Source of the DNA: Clostridia bacterium
GTDB taxonomy: Bacteria; Bacillota; Clostridia; Oscillospirales; Acutalibacteraceae
DNA length: 64,000 nt
Direction of reading: 5' to 3'
NCBI GenBank assembly: GCA_017395425.1
Contig: JAFPUM010000002.1
Coordinates: 62,001 to 126,000 of the forward strand
Made by a program: the position numbers and the translations under genes. The notes beneath the pieces are model-generated. The model was not told where the DNA came from, did not search any database, and saw nothing but the letters and a program-made list of their open reading frames with translations. Below, piece after piece: positions 18,714-31,505 of the stretch (its first letter is position 1; every line of letters begins with the position of its first letter).

Positions 18714-19118
18714 TTATTGATTGTGCTTTCTCGCTTCCTCAGCGGTGTCAAAAAACACCTGCTTATAATCTCTCTCGGTAAAGATGAATTCCATCTCCGA
18801 AGTGCCGAACTTCTCATAGCTGACGAGGGTCCAGCCGTAATCGTCAAATTCGATACGGTCAACGAGGAATTCGGTAGGTTCGGGGTCGCTCGGATACATC
18901 TTGAAAACGGAATCGCCGATATTCTGCGGCGGAAGCATTCTTCTCATCTGCTCGGTCTCCAGCAGCGAGACGATCTTATGAATGAGCTTCTTCTCCAGCA
19001 CCGTCATATCGTATTTGTCGGCAATGGCTTTGAGAGCTTCGATATCGCTTTCCGCGGTGTCCTTGTGTTCTTCGGTCTCAGCGGACGGGGAGACTGTTTT
19101 CTGTTCTGCGTCTTTCAT
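18714..19118 (-). CDS. Hypothetical acidic protein upstream of metG
   Basis: A soluble 134-residue protein that I cannot assign. The first 30 residues are acidic and probably disordered. A helical part follows (IADKYDMTVLEKKLIHKIV). The C-terminal 70 residues look like a small beta domain: GDSVFKMYPSDPEPTEFLVD, then GWTLVSYE, ending in QVFFDTAEEARKH. The last part recalls small clostridial and phage-borne proteins that end in a TVFLTREEAEKAL-like segment, but this is only a resemblance. It has its own promoter and precedes metG. Confidence 0.7.
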   Translation of the reverse strand: MKDAEQKTVSPSAETEEHKDTAESDIEALKAIADKYDMTVLEKKLIHKIVSLLETEQMRRMLPPQNIGDSVFKMYPSDPEPTEFLVDRIEFDDYGWTLVSYEKFGTSEMEFIFTERDYKQVFFDTAEEARKHNQ

Positions 19119-19206
19119 GTGTTATTCTCCAACTTTCCATAAAAATTGACTGCCTTTAGCAGTTGATTCATTGATAACAGGTGAAAAACCAACCTGCCTT
19201 ATCCTC

Positions 19207-19235
19207 ATTATATATGATTCCGTTGCGGATTTCAA
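19207..19235 (-). promoter_or_regulatory. SigA promoter for the small gene and metG
   Basis: On the minus strand TTGAAA (19230-19235) and TATAAT (19207-19212) are 17 bases apart. The predicted start near 19200 lies about 80 bases before the hypothetical gene, and metG follows without another good promoter. Confidence 0.75.
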
Positions 19236-19293
19236 CACAAAATATATAATTTTTTTGTGTAACCTGGCACGCCGGAAGGTTTCCACGTCTGGC

Positions 19294-19340
19294 AAAACAG
19301 CCACACCCGCCAGCGTCCTGACGGAATGTGACTGTTTTTT
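19294..19340 (-). terminator. Terminator after rpoC
   Basis: On the plus strand AACAGCCACA (19296-19305) pairs with TGTGACTGTT (19327-19336) with one G-T pair. On the minus strand the stem is followed by a short T-run (GTTTTG); on the plus strand six T residues follow. It lies about 27 bases after the rpoC stop. Confidence 0.7.
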
Positions 19341-19366
19341 TCCATTTTACCTCTTCAGAATAAATG

Positions 19367-22300
19367 TCAGTCGTCCATGCTGGTAATCGGCTCCACCTCA
19401 ACCACTTGGTCGGTCGCCTCGATCAGACCGGTACCGGCGGGTACCAGCTTGCCGATAATGACATTTTCCTTCAAACCTACCAGCGGATCGACCTTCCCCT
19501 TGATAGCGGCGTCGGTCAGCACCTTGGTGGTTTCCTGGAAGGAAGCGGCGGACAGGAAGGATTCGGTGGAAAGCGACGCCTTGGTAATACCCTGCATGAC
19601 AGGGGTACAGGTGGCGAGACGCAGAGAGGGATTGTTCTCCTTCTCCCGCCGCGCCAGCAATTCCTCGTTGGCATATTCAAATTCCGCCTTATCCACCAGC
19701 ACATCAGGCAGCAGCATGGTGTCACCCGGGTCGGTCACCTTGACCTTCTTCATCATCTGGCGCACGATCACCTCGATGTGCTTATCGTTGATATCCACGC
19801 CCTGGCTGCGGTAGACGCACTGCACTTCCTCGATGAGGTATTCCTGCACAGCGTTGGAGCCTTTGATGGCGAGAATGTCGTGAGGATTGACCGAACCGTC
19901 GGTGATACGGTCGCCCGCCTTGATGAAGTCGCCCTCCTGCACCTTGCGGCGGGAACCGAAGGGAATGAGATAGGTGCGTTCTTCGCCGTTTTCGGGATTG
20001 GTGATGACGACGTTGTTCTTGGTGACGCTCTTGGTCTTATCCTCGCGAACCGTGACGATACCGTCGATTTCGCTGATAATGGCAAGCGCCTTGGGCTTAC
20101 GTCCTTCAAACAATTCCTCGACGCGGGGAAGACCCTGCGTGATATCCTCGGCACTCGCGATACCGCCGGTATGGAAGGTTCTCATGGTCAGCTGGGTACC
20201 CGGTTCACCGATGGACTGCGCGGCGATAATGCCGACCGCCTCGCCCTTGGTGACAACCTTGCCGGTTGCCAGGTTGTTGCCGTAGCACTTCTTGCAGATG
20301 CCTCGCTTGGAAAGACAGGTCAGAATGGAACGGATTTCAACGCGCTCCACACCGGAGCCCACGATGATCGAGGCATCGTTGTCGTCCATCATCTTGTCCT
20401 TGGAAACAAGCACATTGCCCTGTTCATCACAGAAGTCCTCCACCAGATAACGTCCGTACAGACGCTCTTCCAGCGGTTCAATGATGTTGTTGCCGTCCTT
20501 GATGGCATAGACCTCAATACCGTGGGTGCAGCCGCAGTCGTCGTCACGGATAATGACCTCCTGCGACACGTCCACCAGACGGCGGGTCAGGTAACCCGAG
20601 TCGGCAGTACGCAGCGCGGTATCCGCCAGACCCTTGCGGGCGCCGCGGGACGAAATGAAGTATTCGAGAATATTCAGACCTTCGCGGTAATTGGAACGAA
20701 TCGGAATTTCGATGGTTCGACCGGAGGTGTTGGCAATCAGACCGCGCATACCCGCGAGCTGCTTGATCTGATTGGCGGAACCGCGGGCGCCGGAATGCGC
20801 CATCATCTGAATGGGATTGTACTGATCCATATTGCTGTCAAGCGCCTTGGCGACGTCGGTAGTCGCCTTCTCCCACGCTTTGATGGTGAGCTGATAGCGC
20901 TCTTCGTCGGTCAGCAGACCGCGGCGGTAAAGCTTGAGGACGTGATCGACCTGCTGCTCGGTTTCCGCGATGATCTGCTTCTTCTGGGGCGGAATAGTCG
21001 CGTCGCATACCGCGACGGTCAGTGCGCCCTTGGTGGAATATTTATAGCCCTGCGCCTTGATTTCGTCGAGCACTACCGAGGTCTTGGCGACGCCGTGAAC
21101 CTTGATGCAGCGCTCGATGATCTGACCGAGCTGCTTCTTGCCCACCAGAAAATCAATTTCGAGATTGAGGAAGGTTTCCTCCTTGGTGCGGTCGGTAAAG
21201 CCGAGATCCTGCGGAATCGGACGGTTGAAGATGATCTTGCCCACGGTGGTTTCCACCATGCGGGAAATCTTCTTGCCGTTCAGCACACCAGTACGGCGCA
21301 CCTTGATCTTGGAATGAAGGGTGACGACCTTGGCATCATATGCCAGCAGTGCCTCGTCGAAGTCCTTGAAGTACTTGCCTTCACCCGGCTCGCCGTCCTT
21401 GCCAAGCGTGAGGTAATAGGAACCCAGCACCATATCCTGCGTCGGCACCGCCACAGGCTTGCCGTCGGAGGGCTTGAGCAGGTTGCCGGAAGCGAGCATC
21501 AGCAGACGCGCTTCCGCCTGCGCTTCGGAGCTGAGCGGTACATGCACCGCCATCTGGTCGCCGTCGAAGTCGGCATTGAAGGCGGTACAGACCAGCGGAT
21601 GGAGCTTGATGGCGCGACCTTCCACCAGCACTGGCTCAAATGCCTGGATGCCCAGACGGTGAAGGGTAGGCGCGCGGTTGAGCATGACCGGATGTCCCTG
21701 AATCACGGTTTCGAGCGCGTCCCATACGGCGGCTTCCCCGCGTTCCACCGCTTTGCGGGCGGTTTTGACGTTCTGCGCCTTGCCGGTTTCGGTCAGACGC
21801 TTCATGACAAAGGGCTTGAAAAGTTCGAGCGCCATTTCCTTGGGAAGACCGCACTGGTACATCTTGAGTTCCGGACCGACAACGATAACCGAACGACCGG
21901 AGTAGTCCACGCGCTTGCCCAGCAGATTCTGACGGAAACGCCCCTGCTTGCCCTTGAGCATTTCGGAGAGAGATTTGAGCGTGCGGTTATTGGGACCGGT
22001 GACGGGACGACCGCGGCGGCCGTTGTCAATCAGCGCATCCACCGATTCCTGAAGCATACGCTTCTCGTTGCGCACGATGATTTCGGGGGCGCCGAGTTCC
22101 AGCAGGCGCTTGAGGCGGTTGTTGCGGTTGATAACCTTGCGGTAGAGATCGTTCAGATCGCTGGTGGCAAAACGACCGCCGTCGAGCTGTACCATCGGGC
22201 GGATGTCCGGCGGAATGACCGGAATCACATTGAGAATCATCCATTCGGGACGGTTGCCCGAAATGCGGAAGGATTCCACCACATCCAGCCGTTTGAGCAG

Positions 22301-22915
22301 ACGCACCTTTTTCTGACCGGAAGCATTTTCCAGTTCCACCTTGAGTTCGGCGGAAAGCTGTTCCAGATCAATGTCGCGCAGCAGCTTCTGAATGGCTTCG
22401 GCGCCCATTTCGGCTTTGAAGCCGTCGCCGTACATCTCTCTCGCCTCACTGTATTCACCCTCGGTGAGCACCTGCTTATATTGCAGACGGGTCGCATTGC
22501 CCGGATCGGTGACAATATAGGAAGCGAAATACAGCACTTTCTCCAGATGACGCGGCGTAATGTCGAGCATAAAGCCGATGCGGCAGGGAATGCCCTTGAA
22601 ATACCAGATATGCGAAACCGGGGCGGCGAGTTCAATGGAACCCATGCGCTCGCGGCGCACCTTGGAACGGGTGATTTCCACACCGCACTTTTCACACTTC
22701 TTGCCCTTGTATTTGAGCCGCTTATATTTGCCGCAGTGGCACTCCCAGTCCTTGGTGGGACCAAAGATTCTCTCGCAGTAGAGACCGTCTTTTTCGGGTT
22801 TGAGCGTGCGGTAATTGATGGTTTCCGGCTTGGTTACCTCGCCATAGGACCAGCTTCTGATCTGTTCGGGAGAGGCAAGACCGATTTTGATTGAATCAAA
22901 TTCATTGAATTCCAT
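19367..22915 (-). CDS. rpoC: DNA-directed RNA polymerase subunit beta'
   Basis: Catalytic clamp subunit of RNA polymerase. The 1182 residues match the Firmicutes length, without the large insertions of Proteobacteria. The N-terminal zinc ribbon uses Cys59, Cys61, Cys74 and Cys77. The active-site NADFDGDQM loop that binds catalytic Mg lies near residue 450. The bridge helix and trigger loop follow, and the second zinc site uses the CGC near residue 800 and the [11 protein letters not shown] segment near 870. It starts 12 bases after the rpoB stop with GGGGGT before the ATG. The long opposite-strand open frame here is a shadow of its codon usage. Confidence 0.99.
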   Translation of the reverse strand: MEFNEFDSIKIGLASPEQIRSWSYGEVTKPETINYRTLKPEKDGLYCERIFGPTKDWECHCGKYKRLKYKGKKCEKCGVEITRSKVRRERMGSIELAAPVSHIWYFKGIPCRIGFMLDITPRHLEKVLYFASYIVTDPGNATRLQYKQVLTEGEYSEAREMYGDGFKAEMGAEAIQKLLRDIDLEQLSAELKVELENASGQKKVRLLKRLDVVESFRISGNRPEWMILNVIPVIPPDIRPMVQLDGGRFATSDLNDLYRKVINRNNRLKRLLELGAPEIIVRNEKRMLQESVDALIDNGRRGRPVTGPNNRTLKSLSEMLKGKQGRFRQNLLGKRVDYSGRSVIVVGPELKMYQCGLPKEMALELFKPFVMKRLTETGKAQNVKTARKAVERGEAAVWDALETVIQGHPVMLNRAPTLHRLGIQAFEPVLVEGRAIKLHPLVCTAFNADFDGDQMAVHVPLSSEAQAEARLLMLASGNLLKPSDGKPVAVPTQDMVLGSYYLTLGKDGEPGEGKYFKDFDEALLAYDAKVVTLHSKIKVRRTGVLNGKKISRMVETTVGKIIFNRPIPQDLGFTDRTKEETFLNLEIDFLVGKKQLGQIIERCIKVHGVAKTSVVLDEIKAQGYKYSTKGALTVAVCDATIPPQKKQIIAETEQQVDHVLKLYRRGLLTDEERYQLTIKAWEKATTDVAKALDSNMDQYNPIQMMAHSGARGSANQIKQLAGMRGLIANTSGRTIEIPIRSNYREGLNILEYFISSRGARKGLADTALRTADSGYLTRRLVDVSQEVIIRDDDCGCTHGIEVYAIKDGNNIIEPLEERLYGRYLVEDFCDEQGNVLVSKDKMMDDNDASIIVGSGVERVEIRSILTCLSKRGICKKCYGNNLATGKVVTKGEAVGIIAAQSIGEPGTQLTMRTFHTGGIASAEDITQGLPRVEELFEGRKPKALAIISEIDGIVTVREDKTKSVTKNNVVITNPENGEERTYLIPFGSRRKVQEGDFIKAGDRITDGSVNPHDILAIKGSNAVQEYLIEEVQCVYRSQGVDINDKHIEVIVRQMMKKVKVTDPGDTMLLPDVLVDKAEFEYANEELLARREKENNPSLRLATCTPVMQGITKASLSTESFLSAASFQETTKVLTDAAIKGKVDPLVGLKENVIIGKLVPAGTGLIEATDQVVEVEPITSMDD

Positions 22916-22927
22916 CTGGTGACCCCC

Positions 22928-26752
<3,825 letters not shown>

Positions 26753-26984
26753 AGATAATGCTTCACTCCATTCAAAACATAAACGTCGGAAAAATCCATT
26801 GCCTCGCATTGACAGCTAAAAATTTGTGCAATTTCACCAGTAGAAATTGTCTGGGTAAATTCGTCAGATTTTTGTAAAATACAGACAATTCGCCACTGTG
26901 AAGATGAAAATCATCACATTTATGCGTCAAATTCGCTGTATTTTTGTACCATCATCAACGGCATTCTAACCCATTTTAAGCTAT
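26753..26984 (-). other. Long 5' untranslated leader of rpoB
   Basis: About 230 bases lie between the predicted rpoB start of transcription and the ATG. AATTGTCTG (26845-26853) is the exact reverse complement of CAGACAATT (26882-26890), so at least one hairpin can form. I see no ribosomal-protein binding site or known riboswitch. The leader could carry autogenous control, but this is inference. Confidence 0.45.
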
Positions 26985-26990
26985 TTTTAT

Positions 26991-27019
26991 ATTGTATCAC
27001 AAGTGATTTTATTTGTCAA
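26991..27019 (-). promoter_or_regulatory. SigA promoter of rpoBC
   Basis: On the minus strand TTGACA (27014-27019) and TACAAT (26991-26996) are separated by 17 bases. It lies about 90 bases after the terminator of the upstream non-coding unit, so rpoBC has an independent start here. Confidence 0.85.
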
Positions 27020-27104
27020 GAGGGCTGTCGGGATTATTTTTGGTTCGTCATTTTGACAAATCTGACAAATCTGCCAAAATGTCTCCGGCTCCCTGCCATT
27101 TCCC

Positions 27105-27148
27105 ATGCAAAATAAAAAACGGTGCCGACATTTCTATCCGCACCGTTT
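27105..27148 (-). terminator. Terminator of the 1.3-kb non-coding unit
   Basis: On the minus strand AAACGGTGC and GCACCGTTT (plus-strand 27140-27148 and 27117-27125) form a perfect 9-bp stem. It is followed by a T-rich run (TTTATTTT). The arrangement is a canonical intrinsic terminator. Confidence 0.88.
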
Positions 27149-27994
27149 GGTTTATTCACTTGTAAATCCTCGGCAGTGATCATGATGATTCACTACTTTA
27201 TGAAAGTTTAATTGTACTTCGGACTCACCCTTTACTGATTAAATTTCTGTAAGCCTGATCGACGTGCCTGTCTTCATGATGCTCACTCTTTTCGGGAACT
27301 GATGCCGAATGGTTAAACTTTGCTTTGCTTCTTTATGCCATGCTCTTTGAAGCATTTACCCTTTCATCGGACTCTGTCCTTTCCGGGTTTTTATGTTTTT
27401 GGAAATTTCTTCCTGTTGTAGTCATACATCGGAACTGAATGCCGCTTTTTTCTGAGCCTTTTGTTGGCTTTCCGTTATATAAAAACTGATTCCGCGACGA
27501 ATGCGTTATGCGCTTTTCGTTTCTTTCAGTTTTAATTCTATTGTATCCGGCATAATGTTTACTGCTTGTGGCTGTACCGATTCGAATGAGTATCCACAAT
27601 TTGTTTGGTACGGATCATCCCGCCTATTGCACGACTGGCTGAGATATCGTTTGCCACATCATCATCTGCTGTTTCTGTTCTCACCTATCACACTCTCAGC
27701 AGTAATATTTATGCTCGTTTGCGGCTGTATTATTCTGCCGTTTCATCCTGAATCATTATCGTCAGGCATTTCTATGTTTCACTGTGCGGCAGAGATTGTC
27801 TTTTTTTGAAACAGCTTGACGTACTGTTTCCGGGCTTACATGATTATTCGGAAGACCTTGCGGTATTCTTTTGGTTACTTAGCAATCCCCAAGGCATCAT
27901 TTTCAATCAATTATGCGTCGGCTTCCGTTCTGCATCATCCGATTTGCTATGAATCGGTTGCCACGGAATGCTCATCACGCGCTGTGCCTATCTG

Positions 27995-28063
27995 TTATTG
28001 TTCAGCACCATAGAATTCCTGTGCTTCCGTTCCGATGTATTGTGCGATCAATATTTCATCCAT
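27995..28063 (-). CDS. Possible small ORF inside the non-coding unit (22 aa)
   Basis: An ATG at 28063 with GAGG eight bases upstream opens a 22-codon frame, MDEILIAQYIGTEAQEFYG and three more residues, ending in TAA. The peptide is acidic and not recognisable. Its start region overlaps the 28031-28067 hairpin, so translation and folding would compete. It may equally be chance or a remnant of a broken gene. Confidence 0.2.
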   Translation of the reverse strand: MDEILIAQYIGTEAQEFYGAEQ

Positions 28064-28401
28064 CGGAAACACCTCAATTCTGTTGAGATTGCTTAGCAAG
28101 CTGTTCGCCCTACAATCAGTTTCAGATCATACCGAGTGATGCTCATGATGTCTGTTTTCGGGAGGTTCCGTTTCGGATTTCGGTTCCTTTTTTCAACCGA
28201 CTTTTCGGTTTACCTTTTTGGCATTTACAGGATACCAAATCTTTTTCCGCTTTTCTTTTGAAACCTGCTTTCGCTTTTTTCAAATATCCGCTTTAACATT
28301 CAGCTTCTGTATTTGTTTTTTCTTTGTCACTTCGCATCCGGCTTTCCAGCGGTTTCGGAATCTCTTTTGATTGTTTGCTTTGCTTTCCTAAGCTCACCTA
28401 T

Positions 28402-28430
28402 ACTATAACATATGATTGTGCATTTGTCAA
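28402..28430 (-). promoter_or_regulatory. SigA promoter of the 1.3-kb non-coding unit
   Basis: On the minus strand TTGACA (28425-28430) and TATAGT (28402-28407) are separated by 17 bases. It is back-to-back with the DUF1292 promoter at 28489. Confidence 0.82.
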
Positions 28431-28488
28431 GAGTTTTTTTCAGATTCTTGAAAAAAATTATCAAATTTTGAATATTCCAAAATTCCTA

Positions 28489-28517
28489 TTGACTAATCAA
28501 AAAAAAGGTTGTAAAAT
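28489..28517 (+). promoter_or_regulatory. SigA promoter of the DUF1292 gene
   Basis: TTGACT (28489-28494) and TAAAAT (28512-28517) are separated by 17 bases of A-rich DNA. The predicted start near 28524 gives a leader of about 94 bases. Confidence 0.75.
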
Positions 28518-28617
28518 ACTAAGCGGTCAGGGAACAGCAGAACGACGGGACGGCGATTCTGTCGGAAATAACGCTTTGACTGATGTTTTGTACCATATAC
28601 ACAGAGAGGATCCATGC

Positions 28618-28968
28618 ATGAAGGACGAAATCAATTCACAAAATCCAACCGGGAATCCGGACGATGTTCTGTCTCCTGATGAGGAGCAGGACTCGGATTC
28701 CATTGTTACGCTGGTAGACGACGAGGGACGTATGTCGGAATTTGAAGTGCTCGACGCCATCGACACCAGAGACGGACGTTTTGTGGCACTGCTGCCGCTG
28801 GCTTCGCTCAACGAGGAAACCGGCGAAGGAGAATATATTATTCTGCGTGTTGTCACCGAAGATAACCAGGAGGAACTGGCGGAGATCGACGACGAAGAAC
28901 TGCTTCAGGCTGTCGCCGATGTGTTTCAGGAGCGGTTTCAGGAGCTCTATGAAGGTGAAGAATTGTAA
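28618..28968 (+). CDS. DUF1292 family protein (UPF0473)
   Basis: Small acidic cytoplasmic protein of 116 residues; no biochemical role is known for the family. The conserved core is VTLVDDEGRMSEFEVLDAI, then RFVALLPL, EYIILRVV and an acidic ELLQAVADVFQERFQ end. The ATG at 28618 has AGAGAGGA seven bases before it; the open frame continues upstream to 28324 but lacks a site and crosses the promoter. In many Firmicutes this family sits near ruvX and mutS2-type genes; here it stands alone beside 6S RNA. Confidence 0.9.
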   Translation: MKDEINSQNPTGNPDDVLSPDEEQDSDSIVTLVDDEGRMSEFEVLDAIDTRDGRFVALLPLASLNEETGEGEYIILRVVTEDNQEELAEIDDEELLQAVADVFQERFQELYEGEEL

Positions 28969-29081
28969 TAACGGTTTATAAGCACTCATATTTTACATTT
29001 TCGCACATATACTATCACCGCACCCACTGCCATTGGATCATAAAATATTGAAATCATAATATCCTGCCCGATTCGCGGACT

Positions 29082-29238
29082 GTGCTTTTATAACCCTACA
29101 ACTTGATCATAGGGAGCCAGCACTTCGACGGTGGATTGCAGACCTCCCGCAGCCCTGAGCTGAGTACGGAAGAAGGGAGCGTGAAGCCGTTGGGATGGCA
29201 CCCACCTGTTACTTTTAGTAGCAGGTTATTTAAAGCAC
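29082..29238 (+). ncRNA. ssrS: 6S RNA
   Basis: 6S RNA binds the housekeeping sigma-A holoenzyme by mimicking an open promoter. The closing stem pairs GTGCTTTTATAA (29082-29093) with TTATTTAAAGCAC (29226-29238). The conserved CCCTGAGC (29153-29160) and the Firmicutes-type 3' segment GGCACCCACCTGTT (29197-29210) are both present in the right order and spacing. No open frame with family support covers it. A weak promoter (TTGGAT near 29033, CATAAT near 29055) may drive it. The precise mature ends are not certain. Confidence 0.75.
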
Positions 29239-29381
29239 ATTACGGTCGGGCGGGATTATTTTGTTTTCTTCAACAGGACAGTTGAAAATCAACTAAAATT
29301 CAAGATTTGTTTATTACTTTTTCCTCATATTGTGGTAGAATAAACTGTATTATCGGAATTTACCAAGGAGGCTGTCTATTG

Positions 29382-29660
29382 ATGGAAAACCAATATTTAA
29401 CTTATAAAGGTCGTTCGCTGGTTCGCTGCGGCGATGAAATCTATTACGGCAATATCACCGACAAATATATCATCCTGATTCGTGAAACCGCTACCAAAAA
29501 AGTCGGTGACGTAGATATCGGCACCAAGTTCGACATTGAACTTCAGCTCACCGACCCTGATATCAAGGGCAAGGGCAAAATCCGGCAGACCGCGCAAAAA
29601 GCCAGCTTCACCGATGCGCTGGAAATCGCCGAGGCATGGCTCAACCGCTTTAACGTTTAA
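29382..29660 (+). CDS. Small hypothetical protein (92 aa)
   Basis: A soluble protein I do not recognise. Predicted beta-strands dominate the first half (YLTYKGRSLVRCGDEIYYGN, then KYIILIRET), and a C-terminal helix ends in DALEIAEAWLNRF. The ATG at 29382 has AAGGAGG about ten bases upstream; a TTG just before it is also possible. The open frame extends upstream to 29307 but without family-like sequence. It is followed directly by a strong terminator. Similar short proteins are frequent in Clostridia, but I cannot name a family. Confidence 0.75.
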   Translation: MENQYLTYKGRSLVRCGDEIYYGNITDKYIILIRETATKKVGDVDIGTKFDIELQLTDPDIKGKGKIRQTAQKASFTDALEIAEAWLNRFNV

Positions 29661-29681
29661 TTGATTTTTTGACACACTCAC

Positions 29682-29724
29682 AACACCCCGTGAAGGATCG
29701 TTGATCATTCACGGGGTGTTTTTT
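29682..29724 (+). terminator. Terminator between the small gene and pntB
   Basis: AACACCCCGTGAA (29682-29694) pairs perfectly with TTCACGGGGTGTT (29708-29720), then four more T residues. On the minus strand it lies after pntB and can also act there, although the T-run is weaker. Confidence 0.9.
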
Positions 29725-29763
29725 CAGGCAGTTGCGAATTTTATAACGATAAACAAGGATCTA

Positions 29764-31188
29764 TCAGCCTTCGTCAAATTCGCTGACCAGCGAGGAAACG
29801 GTCTGCTTGGCGTCGCCGTAGATCATGACCGTGTTGTCGTTGGTAAAGAGCGGATTCTCGATGCCGGAGAATCCGGTGCCCTTGCCGCGCTTGAGGACAA
29901 AGACCGTGCGGGCTTCATAGGCGTTGATGATGGGCATACCGTAGAGCGGCGAGGATTCATCGTTGACAGCCGAGGGGTTGACAACGTCGTTCGCACCGAT
30001 AACAATCGCCACATCGGTATTGGGCATCTGGGGATTCATCTCATCAGCGGTCTTGAGCTGCTCATAGGGGACATTGGCTTCCGCCAGCAGCACGTTCATA
30101 TGACCGGGCATTCTGCCTGCCACGGGGTGAATCGCAAAGTTGACTTCCGCGCCGTTCTCTTCGAGCTTGTCGGCAAGCTCCTTGACGGCGTGCTGTGCCT
30201 GTGCCACAGCCATACCGTAGCCGGGAATGAAGACCACCGAGCTGGCAGCTTCAAGAATGAGGTAAGCGTCCTCGACGGACATCGCCTTGGGTTCTTTGCC
30301 GCTGCCCTCACCCTTCTTGGAGGACTTGGCGCCGAAGCTGCCGAAGAGCAGGCTGTAAAGCGTGCGGTTCATGGCTTTGCACATGATCAGGGTCAGAATC
30401 AGACCGGAGGTACCCACCAGACAACCCGACACCACCAGCACGGAATTGGCAATCGCCAGACCCGCAAAGGCAGCCGCCAGACCGGAGAAAGCGTTCAGCA
30501 GAGAGATAATAACCGGCATATCGCCGCCGCCGATGGAAACCACCATCGTAAAGCCGAGAATCAGATAAGCGGCAGTCACCGCGACAATACCGTACAGACC
30601 GAGCTTCTCATTGGCGCCGGAGCAGGCATACACGCCCACGCCGATCAGACCGGCGGCAGCCAGTACCGCGTTGACATAATTCTTGCCGGGAATGGCAACC
30701 GATTTCTTGAACATCTTGCCGGAGAGCTTGCCCCATGCCACGACCGAACCGGTGAAGGCAATCGCGCCGATGGCGATGGTCAGACCGAGGGTGACAGCCG
30801 TAAACGCGTCAGACCGGGGACAGTTGAGATACTGGGTGAGCGCGACCAGCAGCGACGAAAGACCGCCGAAGCCATTGAACAGCGCGACCAACTGGGGCAT
30901 ACCGGTCATTTCAACCTTCTGCGACCACACCGCGCCGATGATGGCGCCGATGGCAACTGCCGCGATGACATAGACATAGCCGTTGGTAAGGGGATTGGCA
31001 GTAAAGGAACCCACCACTTCCTTCTCGGCAAGCACGGTGACAACCGCAATCATCATACCGACGGAGGAAAGCAGGTTGCCGCGGCGTGCGGTATCCGCCT
31101 TACCCAGCAGTTTGATGCCGCGGATAAACAGCACCGACGCGACCATGTAGAGAACCGTGATGATAACACTGGAAAGCTGCGTATTCAT
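29764..31188 (-). CDS. pntB: NAD(P) transhydrogenase subunit beta
   Basis: Membrane and NADP-binding subunit of the proton-translocating transhydrogenase, which uses the proton gradient to reduce NADP with NADH. The 474 residues begin with about eight to nine membrane segments, including GNLLSSVGMM and SIGGGDMPVIISLLN. The soluble C-terminal domain III has the NADP-binding GYGMAVAQAQHAV, HPVAGRMPGHMNVLLAE and GANDVVNPSA segments. Its ATG directly follows the pntAB stop, sharing one base, so the three subunits are translationally coupled. Confidence 0.97.
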   Translation of the reverse strand: MNTQLSSVIITVLYMVASVLFIRGIKLLGKADTARRGNLLSSVGMMIAVVTVLAEKEVVGSFTANPLTNGYVYVIAAVAIGAIIGAVWSQKVEMTGMPQLVALFNGFGGLSSLLVALTQYLNCPRSDAFTAVTLGLTIAIGAIAFTGSVVAWGKLSGKMFKKSVAIPGKNYVNAVLAAAGLIGVGVYACSGANEKLGLYGIVAVTAAYLILGFTMVVSIGGGDMPVIISLLNAFSGLAAAFAGLAIANSVLVVSGCLVGTSGLILTLIMCKAMNRTLYSLLFGSFGAKSSKKGEGSGKEPKAMSVEDAYLILEAASSVVFIPGYGMAVAQAQHAVKELADKLEENGAEVNFAIHPVAGRMPGHMNVLLAEANVPYEQLKTADEMNPQMPNTDVAIVIGANDVVNPSAVNDESSPLYGMPIINAYEARTVFVLKRGKGTGFSGIENPLFTNDNTVMIYGDAKQTVSSLVSEFDEG

Positions 31189-31502
31189 TATTTCTTCTTG
31201 TCCTCCTTCTTCTTGAACATACCGAGCATACGGTCAGTGACCAGATAGCCGCCAACCACGTTGATCGTGGCGAAGACAATCGCGAGGAAGCCAAAGAGCG
31301 TCGCCAACCAGCCGTGTCCGATATGGACGGCAAGCGCGGTGGCACTGATGGCGCCGACGATGGTGATGCCGGAAATGGCGTTGGTACCCGACATCAGCGG
31401 GGTATGAAGCTGTGAAGGAACCTTGGAGATCAGTTCCACGCCCAGAAAGCCCGCAATAACGAAAACAAAAATCAACAGCATGATTTCGCCGATGGTGGCC
31501 AT
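31188..31502 (-). CDS. pntAB: NAD(P) transhydrogenase subunit alpha part 2 (membrane)
   Basis: Short membrane subunit (104 residues) of the three-subunit transhydrogenase form. Three to four hydrophobic segments are seen, with the conserved LHTPLMSGTNAISGITIVGA stretch and GGYLVTDRMLGMF at the end. In Proteobacteria this part is fused to the soluble alpha subunit; here it is separate, as in many anaerobes and Rhodospirillum-type enzymes. It lies three bases after pntAA. Confidence 0.96.
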   Translation of the reverse strand: MATIGEIMLLIFVFVIAGFLGVELISKVPSQLHTPLMSGTNAISGITIVGAISATALAVHIGHGWLATLFGFLAIVFATINVVGGYLVTDRMLGMFKKKEDKKK

Positions 31503-31505
31503 GGT

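Larger units (their letters stand above)
27105..28395 (-). ncRNA. Candidate large structured non-coding RNA, unassigned
   Basis: A leftward transcription unit of about 1.29 kb with a near-consensus promoter at 28402-28430 and a strong terminator at 27105-27148, but no convincing gene. All frames are broken by stops; the longest leftward frames are under 90 codons and have no family-like features. Sampled 60-base lines hold 21-26 G+C, well below the neighbours, and the transcribed strand is purine-rich (43 of 60 in the line at 28201). Many local inverted repeats follow one another, for example 28031-28067 (7+5 bp), GAAACAG/CTGTTTC near 27815, CCGATT/AATCGG near 27945, an ACC-GCAA-GGT loop near 27860 and ACTTT/AAAGT near 27200. 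This could be a large ornate RNA or a decayed gene. I cannot assign it to OLE, ROOL, GOLLD, tmRNA or RNase P RNA by eye. Confidence 0.45.

Noticed and set aside
27575..27595. TTCGAAT resembling a T-loop (27581-27587), hinting at tRNA or tmRNA
   Set aside because: Flanking bases do not form a 5-bp T-stem and no acceptor stem or CCA end is present; the motif is palindromic by chance.
27333..27599. An 88-codon leftward frame in the non-coding unit
   Set aside because: No ribosome binding site, very basic and unlike any known family; it covers only part of the unit and looks like chance.
28324..28617. N-terminal extension of the DUF1292 frame
   Set aside because: It crosses the promoter and has no ribosome binding site; the start at 28618 fits the family and has AGAGAGGA.
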